Source of the DNA: Panorpa germanica
Taxonomy: Eukaryota; Arthropoda; Insecta; Mecoptera; Panorpidae
Length of the DNA stretch: 64,000 bases
Reading direction: 5' to 3'
Assembly: GCA_963678705.1 (NCBI GenBank)
Contig: OY783211.1
Coordinates: 19,854,603 to 19,918,602, forward strand
Positions within the stretch are counted from its first letter, which is position 1. Each line of letters starts with the position of its first letter. Positions 10,982 through 28,453 of the stretch are shown here, one piece after another. The notes under the pieces were generated by a model that made no database searches, was not told the origin of the DNA, and was given only the letters and a program-made list of their open reading frames with translations. A program made the translations under genes and the position numbers.

Positions 10982-13980
10982 ATGAAGGTCTTCGTGATTC
11001 TTGCCACTGTGCTGGCTGTATCCAGTTGTCTACCACTAGATTCTGGATTTGTGCCAAACTCTCCAGAAAATTGTAAGTGTTATCGTTTTGTAATATCCAA
11101 AATTTTAATTTTCTCCAAAGTTTCCTACCGGGCCCACTAATTTTCTCAACACCCCCTTTTCTAATTTTTCAATTTTTAATTTTCAAAAAAAGTTACCATT
11201 AAACACCGTAATACATGTGTAAAATTTCATCTTTCTATCTTTTACGAATTAAAAGTTTTCCAAAAGTGCGGGTTTCCAAGATATTCAGGGGGAAATTCGA
11301 GGACGCCAAAAGTCTTAGAATTTTTTTCTCTACGAAATACAGTTTTCAAGAAAATGCGCGGAGCCGTTTTCGAGCCACCATACAAATCACTGACGCATAT
11401 AAACAAATAAACATATAAACTTTCACTTGGAACATTATAATATAGCAGGACAAGTAATCGATTTTAAATTTCGCTTTTCACAACCTTATTAAATTCAAAA
11501 TTTGATGTACTGCACGAGCTAATTGTAAGTGCAACCGACGTATTAATCACACTTGGTAACGTTTTACAGAAATGATGACATATTTCACAACCCTATTACG
11601 CTATTACGATAGTCGTAGGATAGGTGCAAGTATCTGAAAAGAACATATGAATTGAACATTCTTGTCCCTTTAAATCGCACTTTTAATTGATAACATATTT
11701 TTTTATTTGTAATATATTTTTTACATATCTACCGTGTATCACAGATGATTGAATAGAAATTATTTGAATTAATTTATTCTTATTTCAGTGGCAAAATTGG
11801 CTTCCGGTGACGACAAACAAAATGCATGGGAGCTAAGTGGACAATTTGAAGGTGACATGGTCTTGTCTCTAGAGCAGCTGCAAGCATTAGTAGGATTAGG
11901 AAGAAATGGTCTAATCAACACTAGATATAGGTGGGCCAATAACGTAGTGCCCTACACCATCGAGGAAGGCTACTTTAGTAAGTATTCCATCAGTTTCCCT
12001 ACAAACAATTTTGATTGGAATTCAATTAGATGCGAATCGTATCACTCTGAATGGAGATTGGAATCCTATTAGACATTAGTGAGACATTACATGAAGCTTT
12101 GGACAGCATGTCTGAACCGGCCGGAACGCTCCGTACCCCCTCTGACGGCCTTCGTAATACTTTCTAAACGAGGTTTGCCGAGGTGCAAGTCGTGCTACTA
12201 CCCAGTACTACCACAGTACTAACATATGTTCTCCCGAACGCTGTTTGACTACTGTCTTACCACTCTCAGTGATACGAGATTGCTAAGAATACAAATTGTT
12301 TGTAGGGCTTAAAGAAACACTTTGCAGCGTACTGACATATGTTGAAGATCTTTTATTTTACAAATTAACTTTATGTTCTATCCGAACAACTAATATAAAT
12401 TAAAGTTTCTATCTCCCAAAAAAAAGTTGATAAGAAATATGACAACGCTGTAATGCTACCTTTGCAGTCTAGTCAACTATGGTGACGCGCGCAAAGTATG
12501 ACGTACGGCAACATACTACGTTGTGAAATTGATATAGCAATAGCCTTCATAACTTTTATATAAACTGGTCAAACAATATCAAAAACAATCAAAACTTTCC
12601 TAATTTATTTGTCTACAATACTTCCGTCTTTTTTCAATCTGTAGAGACGTTCTCGAGATATACGTTAAAACTATGTCCTTTTTATACTTTGTACGCATCC
12701 TGCATGTAAAATAAGCGCATGTTAATTATTAATATTCCGCTTTACAAGTAGTCAAAGCAGTTGACATTTTGTAATTTTGTAATTAAATTAAAAGACACTT
12801 ATATTAATATCTTAAATGACTTGCTGGATGTTGCATATATCTAAAATATTTATTTATAAAAATATTTTATTATCTTCTGATAAAACATACTATTCAAATA
12901 AGATTTTGCTTCTGATAAATACTTTGTATAGAATTGGATTTTCCCAATGCGGACAGTTGTTTTGGACAGAATGACACGCAAAATATTTCAGATCTTTATT
13001 TACTGTTCATGTTATCATTCAGATGTCGATACGATGATTACAACAAATTAGTTAACGATATAATCATTATCAACTAATTACGTTTATTGTTGAATCTCTA
13101 CAATCTTCTATCATCATTATTTATTACAAAATATCTCTTTTCTAAATCACAATTTTTACATATCTCAGTGCCTCACATTCCCTGTTACAATGTTATAGTT
13201 GTAGCATACGTACAGGCGCCTGAACAGTAAACATAAATTGAAACTTTTTAATCCTGTAACTGATTTTTCTTTTAGCTCAAGAACAAATTGACTTTATTGA
13301 TTATCACTTGAAGGAGTTTGCTGCTGTTTCTTGTGTCACCGTCAGAAGGAAGGTTGACACTGATGTCGACTACGTGTACATTACTGTAAGACAATGTCCT
13401 TACATTCGCATTAAACCTGGTCTTAAGTTTAATTTATAGTAAATGAATTTGTCAGGGTAAATCCGATGGCTGCTACTCATCAGTAGGAAGACGAGGTGGA
13501 GCACAGAACCTTAATTTGGCTCCCTATAACGTCACTGAAGGCTGCTTCCGGTCTGCCACCATCCTGCACGAGTTCCTCCATGCTCTCGGCTTCTACCACC
13601 AGCAGTCGGCCAGCGAACGCGACGACTACGTCACCATCATGTGGGAAAACATCACGCCAGGCATGGAGAACAACTTCAATAAATATAGCGACGATGTCGT
13701 TACTAACTTCGGCGTGGCTTACGACTACGGAAGCGTTATGCACTACGGAGCATACGGATTCTCTAAAAACGGATATGCAACTATCGAACCAAAAGTAAGT
13801 ATTATCGTATTAGTTAACGTATATACTCCTTCAGCCATTGTGCTCCCTATTGTATTTTATTAATACTTTAACTAATAAAATTTTTAATTATCTTTTCAGG
13901 ACCCCACTGCCGAAATCGGACAACGTATTGAAATGAGCTCCAAAGACATCGAAAAGCTGAACCTAATGTACTGTCAATAA
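10982..13980 (+). CDS. Astacin-family zinc metalloprotease, secreted
   Basis: Secreted M12A endopeptidase. Five exons in phase: 10982-11072, 11789-11977, 13276-13385, 13456-13794, 13900-13980, giving about 269 residues. Residues 1-16 form a signal peptide (MKVFVILATVLAVSSC). A short propeptide follows, then a catalytic domain from about residue 75 (RYRWANNVVPYTI). The zinc site is HEFLHALGFYH with H168, E169, H172 and H178; the Met-turn is SVMHY with Y227. Four cysteines fit the two family disulfides. No EGF or CUB domain follows, as in many insect single-domain astacins. A polyadenylation signal AATAAA is at 14063-14068. Introns 1 and 2 carry repeats shared with the 43-52 kb region. Digestive or reproductive roles are both possible and cannot be told apart here. 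Confidence 0.92.
11098..11447 (+). repeat. Interspersed repeat copy in astacin intron 1
   Basis: This stretch matches 52100-52472 in the same orientation and the reverse complement of 50164-50530, with perhaps 75-80% identity by eye. Shared landmarks are CTCCAAAGTTTCCTAC, AACACCGTAATACA, CGCCAAAAGTCTTAGAA, and an end near GGAACATTATAATATAG. It is a solo arm of the foldback repeat annotated at 50164-52472. Open frames in it look like chance. Confidence 0.8.
12230..12308 (+). repeat. Dispersed repeat in astacin intron 2, copy 1
   Basis: About 78 bp match 43846-43920: a block starting CTC(C/T)CGAAC, then ACTACTGTCT, GATACGAGATT, and ending AAATTGTTTGTAGGG. No coding potential; part of an unidentified dispersed element. 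Confidence 0.65.
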
Positions 13981-14718
13981 TGACTAACTGACGAACTACA
14001 CTCTTATAAACAACTTCTATTTCTATTATATAAAAATATGAAAAAAATTATATTATATAAAAAATAAAATATTCTATAGAAAATGAGTTCACAACTACAG
14101 CTGTGGTTTATTATTAATCTTTATTGAAATATAGGTTAACATATTATCATTGGTACTTTTATTTTTTTAACTATCCAAAAATTTACTGAATTAAAGAGAT
14201 CTTTCTACCGGAGTTTTAACACTAGCGCAGAAAAAATAATACGCCAAATTGAAAATGACTTTTTTTTAACTCTCCCGAGAAATTAATTATCCTTTTGGCA
14301 AAATGTATGTATCTAGTCACAATTTCCTTTTGCCGAAATCAATTCTATCCTGTCACAATTACTTGTCGGAAATATCAATTGTATCTAAACCCAATTCCCT
14401 TTCGACGAAATCAATTGTATCTAGTTACAATTTACTTAAACAATGGCCATTTCAACGGTAGGTGTAATACGTAATTGCACTGCGGTGGTTAATCTATGTT
14501 TTGAAACACAGAGTGGTATGGCACAGCGTCCTGAATTACTAAAATTGCATTTGGAAAGCAGGGAACTATTGTATGTTGTTGGCTATACTGATTTTCCTTT
14601 TGACATTACATTTTTATTAATTACGTTGTCATTTAATTGATAATCATTTTTATTGGTTATTTTAATTCTTAATGTTAACAATTTAACTTGATATTTAAAT
14701 TAGTTCAACTTGGCAAAC
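13981..14718. other. Intergenic between astacin and EMC2, with minisatellite
   Basis: Holds the astacin 3' UTR and polyadenylation signal, then the degenerate repeats at 14295-14440, then the EMC2 promoter. A frame at 14443-14640 has no family character and overlaps the end of the repeat. Confidence 0.5.
14295..14440. repeat. Degenerate ~36-bp tandem repeat (about four units)
   Basis: Four imperfect units built on the pattern GAAATCAATTGTATCTAG, then TCACAATT, then a C/T-rich spacer. The same motif recurs at 40425-40530. Confidence 0.65.
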
Positions 14719-16627
14719 ATGTCTTACAATTATGAAGAAACAAGCTGGCAAGGTATATGTCAACATTATAAAGGAATAAAATCTATTAAAGTTGATTTGG
14801 GTTATGAATTATTAATTGAAAATGTAGAAATATATATAAATGATCTACCATTAGGAATAATACATTTATATTTATTAAAAGAATATTTAATTTAAACATT
14901 TTATTACGCGAACAGTTGGTACATATTAACTATGATTGAAGAAACATTAAAAATCTATCTCATTTAATTTGAAACACAAACTTCTTTCTTGTTAATATAT
15001 TATTGTTGTCTTTAAGGAAAAATTAAATAAGTATTAATGTGCACATATATACATCGTTATCTAATGCCATGCTTGTTTACTTACCACGTCTACAGAGAAG
15101 ATACATCAATAAATAATAGAATAATATTATATGTTCTTACCTTATGCTATTAAATTGATAACGTCAACCGTTTATGCCGTTTTAGATGTGAGAGACTTAT
15201 TTCGCAAATGGAGAGAATCAAACGAACGTCGTAGTGAGGAAGTAGTACAATTATGGGAGGCCGTTCTCGAAGATCAACAAAATAATCTGGGGAATGAGAG
15301 TATGACTTATAGTTATGAATTATTATCCTAAAATATGTTATATTAATTTGACAATTCTACTTTTAATTCAGAGTATATGGTATTGGAGCAAGTAACTTTG
15401 AGTGCACTAGATTGTGGAAGGTTGGATCTTGTTGAGCAAAACTTAAAGGTTCTGTCGAAGGCATTCCCCAATAGTTTGAGGGTATTAAAATTCCAGGCTA
15501 TGAAACTAGAAGCATTGGATAGGTAAGTTTGTTATGCAAAGTCTACCTATGGTTATTCATGTTTCTAACTTTTTATAATATCTGTTGTATCCAATTTGCT
15601 TAGATATGACGATGCACTGGATGTTTTGGATAAAATAATCCATCTGGATGAGACCAATGCTGGTCCGAGAAAACGTAAAGTTGCCATATTAAAGGCCCGT
15701 GGTCGCAATAGTGATGCCATTAAAGAATTAACAGAGTATCTTAAAAAGTAAGTTGCGTAAAGGTTTAAACGAACTAGGTCGGACCGTATATCCACCCCAT
15801 CTTACAACTTATGTTTATTAATCTCTTCTTCCACGGTCAAGTACTAGTCCTAGAAAAAAGTTTATTTCGACATTTATTACAAAAAATTACGTAACAATGG
15901 GTTTAATAATGTAATATACATGTACAGCTATTAATATGCACGACGAATGGGTAATGACCTACGAACTACTCTAAATAGAACATTATTCGAAAATATTGAC
16001 CTTATTAAAGGTCCACTAAATAACAATAGTAAATTTTATAGGTTTATGTCTGATCAAGAAGCTTGGCAGGCACTTGGAGATCTTTACCTAGCCGAAGGAG
16101 ATCTTTCCCGTGCTGCTTTTTGTATAGAAGAACTTATTCTTCATAATCCACACAGTCATTTACTCCACCAAAGACTGGCAGATATTAAATACACTCAGGT
16201 ATATGTTATTACTTTTAACATACAATTAACTTAATTTTAAAATGTAGATCAATTATCATTCATGAACATTGTTTTAGGGGGGTTTTGAAAACATGGAAAT
16301 AGCAAGATCGTATTACAACCAATCGATAAAACTGAATCCTAATAACATTCGTTCTTTGTATGGGTTATTTTTGGTAGGTTTTGTTTAAAAGTACAGACAA
16401 TTTTAAAATTTAAATACTCTTAATAAATACTTCTTAAAATAATTTTACTTTTTTAGGCCTCTACAAATATAGCAAACTCCCAAAAATTAGCAGCTGGTAA
16501 GAAGAAAGAAAACATGAAACTTGGCCAATGGGCACTTCGACAAGTCAAAAATATTCATGAAACTCAACATTCAAATTCAAGTTTGACTGCGGGACTAGAA
16601 TCAGCACTAAGTACCTTGCAACTTTGA
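14719..16627 (+). CDS. EMC2: ER membrane protein complex subunit 2
   Basis: Cytosolic TPR scaffold subunit of the ER membrane protein complex, which inserts transmembrane helices into the ER. Seven exons in phase: 14719-14752, 15186-15299, 15372-15522, 15604-15747, 16042-16198, 16278-16373, 16457-16627, about 288 residues against about 297 in human. The 11-codon first exon (MSYNYEETSWQ) was placed because it joins exactly to DVRDLFRKWRESN, matching the human start around TWEEMRDKMRKWREEN. TPR-like helices include EQVTLSALDCGRLDL, YDDALDVLDKIIHLD and DQEAWQALGDLYLAEGDLSR; the last is the most conserved EMC2 block. GGFENMEIARSYYNQSIKLN gives a further repeat. The C-terminus is shorter than in vertebrates. 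Confidence 0.92.
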
Positions 16628-16921
16628 ATATACTAATACTTAGAGCTTTGAAGTTTTAATTTATGTTTAAAATGTAATAAGTTCTGCAATATACATTAGC
16701 TGGTTGTTAGCATAATAATTAAATTTATTTCCTTCCTGCTAAAGTTCCTCCTTCAGAAATAAGTGTATAGTATTAAAACCACACAAATATATGACAATTT
16801 GTATTCAAAATATAAGTTTTATAGGTTCGATTTATGATAGTGCAATATCAAACGAATTATAAAATATAAGTTTCGTTTTAAATTATTATTGAAAATACAA
16901 TACAAATTACAAACTGAAAAA

Positions 16922-17485
16922 TCAATCTTCCTCATCATTAAACAACATCTCCACCAGCTCCTGGTTCTTGCAATTCTCCCCATCAAGTTTCATTACAGTT
17001 CCCCACCGGAGAATACTTGGTATAACTAGCAAACGAGTTCTTCGGTCCGTACGGAATTTACAATTTGGGTCTTTCCATCTAAAAGCAAAATTTGATTAAG
17101 TTTAATGCAATTATTTACAACCACTTTAACTAGTTCCTAAATTTTGTGCAAACTTACGTTGATCTGTCACCAACAAACACTGTAATAAAATGAGAGTTTT
17201 CTGGAGCAGATTTTAAAGCGGCTTCTATAGCCGGATGTGCTGTAAAAAATGAATAAACACGGAGATAAAAGTTACTGGACATTTTGTTAATATTCTTATA
17301 TGTTAAAAAAGAAAACGATGAATTTAAAATATGTAAATACCTTCATTGCAATCGATGCACCAGCTCTCTCCACTTTCAAGCTTATTTCCAGTAAACAAGT
17401 AAAAAATTGGTTCCCCTTTCGATTCGAAAGAGGATAAAAATTTGCAGAATTCCTCATATCCGTAAACTGAATGTTGTTTTACCAT
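16922..17485 (-). CDS. TXNDC17: Thioredoxin domain-containing protein 17 (TRP14-like)
   Basis: Small cytosolic oxidoreductase of the TRP14 family, a thioredoxin relative that reduces disulfides including cystine. Three exons in phase: 17485-17341, 17239-17158, 17078-16922, 127 residues against 123 in human. The redox motif is SWCIDC at about residues 43-48; most family members have SWCPDC, so Pro is replaced by Ile. WKDPNCKFRTD and the C-terminal LVEMLF match the family closely. It is head to head with the prolyl oligopeptidase gene, with about 680 bp between start codons. The next gene, EMC2, converges on it from the left. Confidence 0.93.
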
Positions 17486-18164
17486 TTTTAATAATACCTT
17501 TAATTTGTAAAACGCCTCCTAATCGCGTGACTGATAATATTCAATTGACTCCAATTATATATTGATATGCCCTTTGAACCAGTTTTGTTTGTTTGCTTTA
17601 ATTGATAAGATAACTAATATGAATAATCAGCTATACAAAAAAAATATTATTATTTATTGCGTTCAAAAATATGCAAAATATATAAATTTACATAATTAAT
17701 AATATATTTTTTAACTGTTTGAACTTCAACACGAAATGCAACTATATTTGGCAGCAGCTGTCACTTTCAAAAGGATGACCTTAGTTGGCCTTGACATCTA
17801 TCCTTTTTCAAACGAGCGACCCCACATGTGAATCTGAAATTTTTTTGTGTAAAACACAGCTTTGTTTAAAATAATACTTACAAAATATATGCTGTCTGGA
17901 TTTATTATGGAACCTTATAATTAAACATTTAACTCTTCGTATATATTAAATATTAATCTTTATTATTAGACCCTTTTTCAAATTTCCGCGCGAAATTTTC
18001 AAGTAATTTTGTGTGTAAATAATTAATAGTTTACATGTTTTGGTTTGTAATTAAATGTCCTCATAAACATCTATTAATTTAAATTCTTTATTATTATGGG
18101 CAATAAAGGGTAAATTATATCTAATTGCCTAATATGTAAATTTCCTATCTCGGTTGTATAAAAC
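17486..18164. promoter_or_regulatory. Divergent promoter between TXNDC17 and prolyl oligopeptidase
   Basis: About 680 bp separate the two opposite start codons. AT-rich, no TATA box recognised. Both genes look constitutive, which fits a shared promoter, but no element proves co-regulation. Confidence 0.45.
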
Positions 18165-21100
18165 ATGACTCCCATAATTTTTCAATTAGTTCAATCTGTT
18201 AGACGTAGTCGTGTTCAATATTTGTTTAGTCATTTAAAAAAAATTAGTTATAGGAATATAAAATCAACAAAGTATTCTTATTGCACCGTAACAACTTCAT
18301 CTGAGGTAAATATTAACGGAATTGATATTTTTTTAGTAACTTGGAGTACCTAACCTATTTCATATGTCATATATATCGTATAAAAAATAAAATTATAATA
18401 AAATATTTATTGACTAACTTTAAGAATCAGAAGGCTATTCCCAAATATAAAATATTTGAATATTATTTTCGAAACATGAAATTTATCTACCCAGAGGCTA
18501 AAAGAGATGAAAGTGTTGTTGATGAATATCATGGAAGTCAGGTAAATATATATATTTGCAGATAATATTGGCCTTAATTTTCAATTAAACTATTAAATCA
18601 TTCTATAATAACTTATAACATATATTGTAATTTATTTAGAGACATTTTGCATACGTAACAATTGCAAGTAATCGTCATAAAAGTTTTGTTTATCTCCAGA
18701 GAAATTCATCACTTAAGCTAATTTAAGCCGTTTATCTAATGCTTGTCATGTATATAAAACTCACAAACAACTTTAACCATTTGTTATTTTTTTGTATTGA
18801 ACCCCAAATTTAATTATCAAGGTTTCTTACTAATTTTGTTTTACTATACCAAGGTTCCCGATCCTTATCGTTGGCTAGAAGATCCTGATTCGGAAGAAAC
18901 GAAAGCATTTGTAGATGCTCAAAATAACGTTACTAGACCTTATCTTGAAAGTTGTTCAGTTAGAGGGGAGCTTAACGCACGATTGACTAAACTTTGGAAT
19001 TACCCAAAATATTCATGTCCTTACAGAAGAGGTGAAAAGTATTTTTATTATATGAACACTGGACTTCAAAATCACAGGTAAGATATTATATTAATATTGG
19101 TTTCTTTTGTTAATGATATTTACTTGCATAATTACTTTTGTTTAGCGTTTTATATATGCAAGATTCGTTGAACGCTGAGTCTAAAGTATTTTTGGATCCC
19201 AATACGTTGTCTGAAGATGGCACAGTGGCATTGTCGTCAACAAGTTTTTCTGAAGATGGTCTTACTCTTGCATATGCACTGAGTGCTAGTGGTTCAGATT
19301 GGATAACTATTCATTTTAAAGATGTTCTGAAAGGTATAATCATCTAGAATAAAAATAAATATTCTTTATTTCTTGAAGTTTATTGACTTATTTCTTTTAA
19401 ATAGGTACTGATTACCCAGAGGTTTTAGAAAAAGTCAAATTCTCCAGCTTAGCTTGGACGAAGGATAACAAAGGCATTTTTTATGGGGTGAGAATGGCTT
19501 ACTTTAATCTATCTTAAATAAGCGGTTGTTAATTATTAGTGAGGTTTGTTTTTGGAAGGTGCCTGATCTTAATGGTGTTGATATAAATTACCTTCAAGAA
19601 TTTTTATAATCATATTATTTAGTTATTTTACTAAGCTACCATTAAGTTCGGTTTAAGGAAATCATAACGAAATCCGTAACTTATAATTCTAAATAACAAT
19701 TTGAGAAAGTTGTATTACAATATGAAAAATGTTATGTATTATATATTGTTTATTTCTATATTTAATAGTTGAAAAATAGACAACTAATATTATTATTCGT
19801 TTTCAGCGTTACATTGACCAAGAAGGAAAAACTGATGGATCCGAAACAGTTAGCAATGAACACCAAAAACTATTTTATCATAAACTTGGAACTCTACAAA
19901 CTGAAGATATCTTAGTTGTTGAATTTCCAGAAGAACCACAATGGAGGATGTAAGTTGTATTAGTACCATTAAATAATATGCTTTTAAGTTTAAGTTAAGT
20001 AAATTAAAAAATATTAAAATGATATACAGAGGAGCAGAAGTCAGCGAATGTGGAAGATATCTCATTATTACGACTATAAAAGATTGTCGTGATAATCTGG
20101 TGTATTATTGTGATTTAAAAGAAAATAGTGAGATCACCGGAAAATTAAATTTAACGCAAATTGTTTTTAAAATGGAATCCGATTACGAAGTAAGAATTAT
20201 GTTTTATTATATGTAATGAAATATTATATAATATTTCAATTATTTTTTAAATATCAATGTTTTTTTTTTGCTTGGTTTTATAGTACATTACCAATGAAGG
20301 GTCTATTTGCGTATTTAGAACAAATAAGGACGCACCGAATTATCGCCTGATAAATATAGACCTTGCAAAACCAGCTATGGAAAACTGGACTACTTTAATC
20401 AAGGTACAAACTTTCATACTGTTTTCTTCTTGTGAAACAACTTTCTTACTGACCATTGTTTATATTATTTTGTTACAGGAGGATCCTAAAGATGTTCTAG
20501 ATTGGGCCCATTGCGTTCACGGAGATAAGTTAGTTGTATGCTATATACATGACGTTAAGGTAAGATGGTAATCAATATAAATTCTTGCTAGCTGTTTTTC
20601 CTTTTTCTAAAAAAGAAAACAAAATTCTACAATTTATTAATATCCCAGTTAAAATTGCATTACATAACTAAATGTATTTTCACGTAGTATACGTAATATT
20701 TTACATTTATTTTTTACAGAATATTATGCAACTTAGATCTCTGTCAACTGGCGATCTTTTAACAAGTTTTCCCTTAGATGTCGGAACTGTTCAAGGATTT
20801 TCTGGAAAAAAGAAACATTCTGAAATATTTTACCAATTTGCGTCGTTTTTGACACCTGGTGTAATACTGCACTGTGATTTGGCAGAATCTGCAATACCAG
20901 TGCCTAAGGTATTAATAGAAATATTAATTCTCTTTATACTAATTGTCTTAATAATATTTCTAATAAGCGTTAATATGAATTAATGTATCGTGTTCTTTCG
21001 ATTTGTTTGTTGTAGGTGTTTCGTGAGGTTACAGTTGATGGGTTCGATGCAAGTCAATATCACTCGGAGCAAGTTTTCTATAAAAGCAAAGATGGTACTG

Positions 21101-23425
21101 AAATACCAATGTTCATCGTCAAAAAAAAGGTACATTATAACATTTGCAAAAGTTTGCGAACACCAAAAAATATTATATATATAAAAATAATATATAACAT
21201 TTATAAAAATAAGATAGTACACATGTAGATTTTGCTTGCTTGATATTTATATTTTAAACGAACGATTAATTCAGGACGCGCCGCTTGATGGATCGAATCC
21301 TTGTCTTTTATACGGATACGGAGGTTTCAATATCAGCGTTCAACCAACTTTCAGCGTGACCAGACTTGTATTTATGCAGCACTTAGGAGGCGTCTTAGCC
21401 ATTCCAAATATAAGGGGAGGCGGGTAAGATAAATTCACAACTTTAAAATTCTTATATGTGAATAATTAAATTTAAATATTATTTTAAATATAACACCAAG
21501 TATAAAGATTAAGACTGTTCTATTTCCTCATTTCGAACGGTGGATAAAACCCGACATTTTTTACTAAAAGCTTGAACCTCCTATCGACCTTTAAATAAGA
21601 ATACGAATTGTCTCTCTGCATCTCAGCACAAGCATACTTCTCATAATAGCGGTAAATGACCGCACTAGTTTATCAGTATCTATAATATGTGTTTATTTAA
21701 TATCATTTGGAATATAGATAACATTCTAATTTTTGTAGGGAATAATTTTGTTAGTTTTTTTAAATTTATTAGCAATTATAATTATGTTATAGCGAATACG
21801 GTGAGAAATGGCACAACGCGGGACGTTGGTTTAACAAGCAAAATGTATTCGACGACTTCCAAGCTGCAGGCGAATATCTTATCGAAAAGGGATATACTTC
21901 CAAAAAAAAGCTCATCATTCAAGGAGGCTCAAACGGTGGACTGCTAGTTGGAGCCTGTATTAATCAAAGACCAGATTTATTTGGGGCAGCAATTTGTCAA
22001 GTGGGGTAAGATTGAATATTATAAATTATTAAAATTATAGTACACTATATAGTTTTTGTTGTTTGTGTGTTTTAAAGTCGCACTAAAACGTCTACATCAT
22101 ATGTACTCCTGGCCGTCCTAGCTTTCGAACGTATAACTGTAAATATGTTTCAGTGTTCTGGATATGTTACGATACCACAAGTTTACAATTGGATTTGCCT
22201 GGGCTTCTGACTATGGAGTATCGGATGATAAGAAACACTTTGAGAACCTTATAAGATATTCACCTCTTCACAATGTTAAAGCTCCTTCGACTGGTAAGAA
22301 AAATACCGATCTTGCAATAATAACTTTTTATTATGCCTCTTGTAGTACTTAGAGTATTTGTTAAAATTATCAGTTAAATTTCAGTTATGATATAATTAAA
22401 GTTAAAATTAAAAAAATTAGTTCTGATTCTAGTTTTGCTAATAGAATTATCACAGTTAACTAACGAAAAATGTAACCTATGGTTGAAGTTACGAGAGTTC
22501 GGCGGTGACTCATATGTAAACATGTTGTGGGGTATAAACTGCTGATATAACTAAAAAGCACTGACTCATTTATTTTTCTATAATGTATATAGAAACGAAT
22601 AAGACAAAATTCATTATCGTATTATAGATTTATACCGCTCTTATAACCTCTTAAGTATAAGTCACAGCCGATCTATCGTGATTTTGACTATAGTTATTTT
22701 GTTTGGTTAAGCTACAATTATGTTCGACTGGAGCAAAAATCACAGCTGAGAAATAAGGTTAACAAAGCTACAATTTAATTTCAGCCAAGCTTCATAATAA
22801 CCCCCAGTTAACTGAGAATTGAAACATCGGCCATCATTGTTGTACTTGTTACATTTTCGAATATAGCAACAGTTTAATAATACCTTTAATTGTATTTTAA
22901 CAAAAAAAACTTTTTTGGAATCTAAGATATGATTTGTGAGAAACTGTATGATGAGTGATGATGAGTTTCAAAACATTTAATAATTACTTACAATTTTAGA
23001 AGAAACGCAATATCCGGCAACTCTGGTACTGACGGCCGATCACGATGACCGTGTCGTTCCTCTTCACTCGCTTAAATTTATTGCACAATTGCACTACGTG
23101 TTGCGTGGAAATAGTGTACAGAAGAACCCGGTTATGATCAGGGTGGACACAAAGGCTGGGCATGGAGGTGGCAAACCAACGGCTAAAGTTGTAAGTATAT
23201 AATTAATATCCTCAATTAAAATGGGCGGACAATGGTCCGTCACTATTACACACAAATTAATTTTTGAAATAATGTGTGTGTCTCATGCTTTGGGTGCACA
23301 GCAGAGATAAACAATAATAAACAAACCTAATATAATGTTTTATTTTTCAGATTGAAGAAGCAACAGATATTCTGTGTTTCGTCATTCAATCTCTGGGGCT
23401 AACGTTTAAAGCGGAAGCTAAATAA
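18165..23425 (+). CDS. PREP: Prolyl oligopeptidase (prolyl endopeptidase)
   Basis: S9A serine peptidase cleaving after proline in short peptides; normally cytosolic. From the ATG at 18476, fifteen exons join in phase: 18476-18541, 18854-19077, 19146-19333, 19405-19487, 19807-19949, 20030-20189, 20284-20403, 20479-20559, 20720-20908, 21016-21129, 21275-21423, 21793-22005, 22154-22293, 23000-23190, 23351-23425; total 711 residues, against 710 in human. The N-terminal part ([19 protein letters not shown]) begins the propeller-hydrolase architecture. Catalytic Ser is S552 in GGSNGG, Asp is D639 in [10 protein letters not shown], His is H678 in [12 protein letters not shown]. An extra upstream exon 18165-18305 splices in frame to 18425 and would add a basic leader of about 64 residues; the feature start includes it, but the 18476 start gives the canonical protein. 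Confidence 0.95.
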
Positions 23426-24101
23426 TACAATGGACAGCATTTCTGTACTTTGATTCAAATTCCTTAAATTGCCATACTTTGTAATTGTATTGTGATGTAT
23501 ATATATATACATTATTTAAACAAATAACTGAATTGACGTATCTAATGTGTTTGTGTATAAATGAAAAATTTATATAATTATTTATAAAATATTGAGTAAT
23601 AAATGAATATTTAAATACACGTGTTACAATATTTTATTATGTTATTGCAGCTTGTAAATGATGCCATTTTTTCAATTCTTAGTTAATTCAGGTTTGTTAC
23701 TTTTGTTTTCTCTCATTTCTATTAGAGCCAAATAAACCTAATTTGTTCCTAGTTTACAATTAACTGTAGTCAGTCTTTGACAAAACAAGAATTGAAATAC
23801 GTTATACCCAACTGAATTAAAAATCGGCTTAAAATTATCTTATTCTTAAAGAGACCCATGGCTTAAGGAATAAGCTATATGCTATTTACGAAGGTGCTTT
23901 TATTAGATAATTAATTTTACAGCAAATGGAATTAAATGGAAAATAATTAATAACATAGCCCATAAATTTATTAATGTATTCTAGAAGGCATATTTTATAT
24001 ACCGCTGATATTTTAATCAATAATTACGTGTAAAGTTATTTGAAATACAATAATTATATTAAATCATAATTGTGAGCGTATAAATGGATTTGTAAATTCT
24101 T
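23426..24101. other. Convergent 3' region between prolyl oligopeptidase and DHX15
   Basis: AT-rich, holds both 3' UTRs. No gene or shared repeat recognised. Confidence 0.45.
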
Positions 24102-28152
<4,051 letters not shown>

Positions 28153-28453
28153 ATTTATTTTCTTTTAAATATTATAACGAAACCAAAGATTGGTCACTAA
28201 ACACAAATGAACAGGAATGTGTTTTTTGCAACAAATAACTACAAATTGCTACAAATAATATGAAACTGTATAAAACGCTCAACGAGGACGAGGATTGACG
28301 AGGATATTAGATAGGAATTTCATCAATACACCATGCGATGCATGCGACATAATTTTCTACACAAGTTATATGTGAACCAGAGAATAATAATACTACCGTT
28401 ATCCGTCGCTAGTACCGCCAATGCCACACGTTCGATGTGTACCTTTGTTAAAT

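Noticed and set aside
11215-11418. 67-residue frame in astacin intron 1
   Set aside because: Lies wholly in a dispersed repeat whose other copies do not keep the frame.
13480-13798. Frames of 87 and 100 residues overlapping the astacin catalytic exon
   Set aside because: Shadows of the exon coding for HEFLHALGFYH in the true frame.
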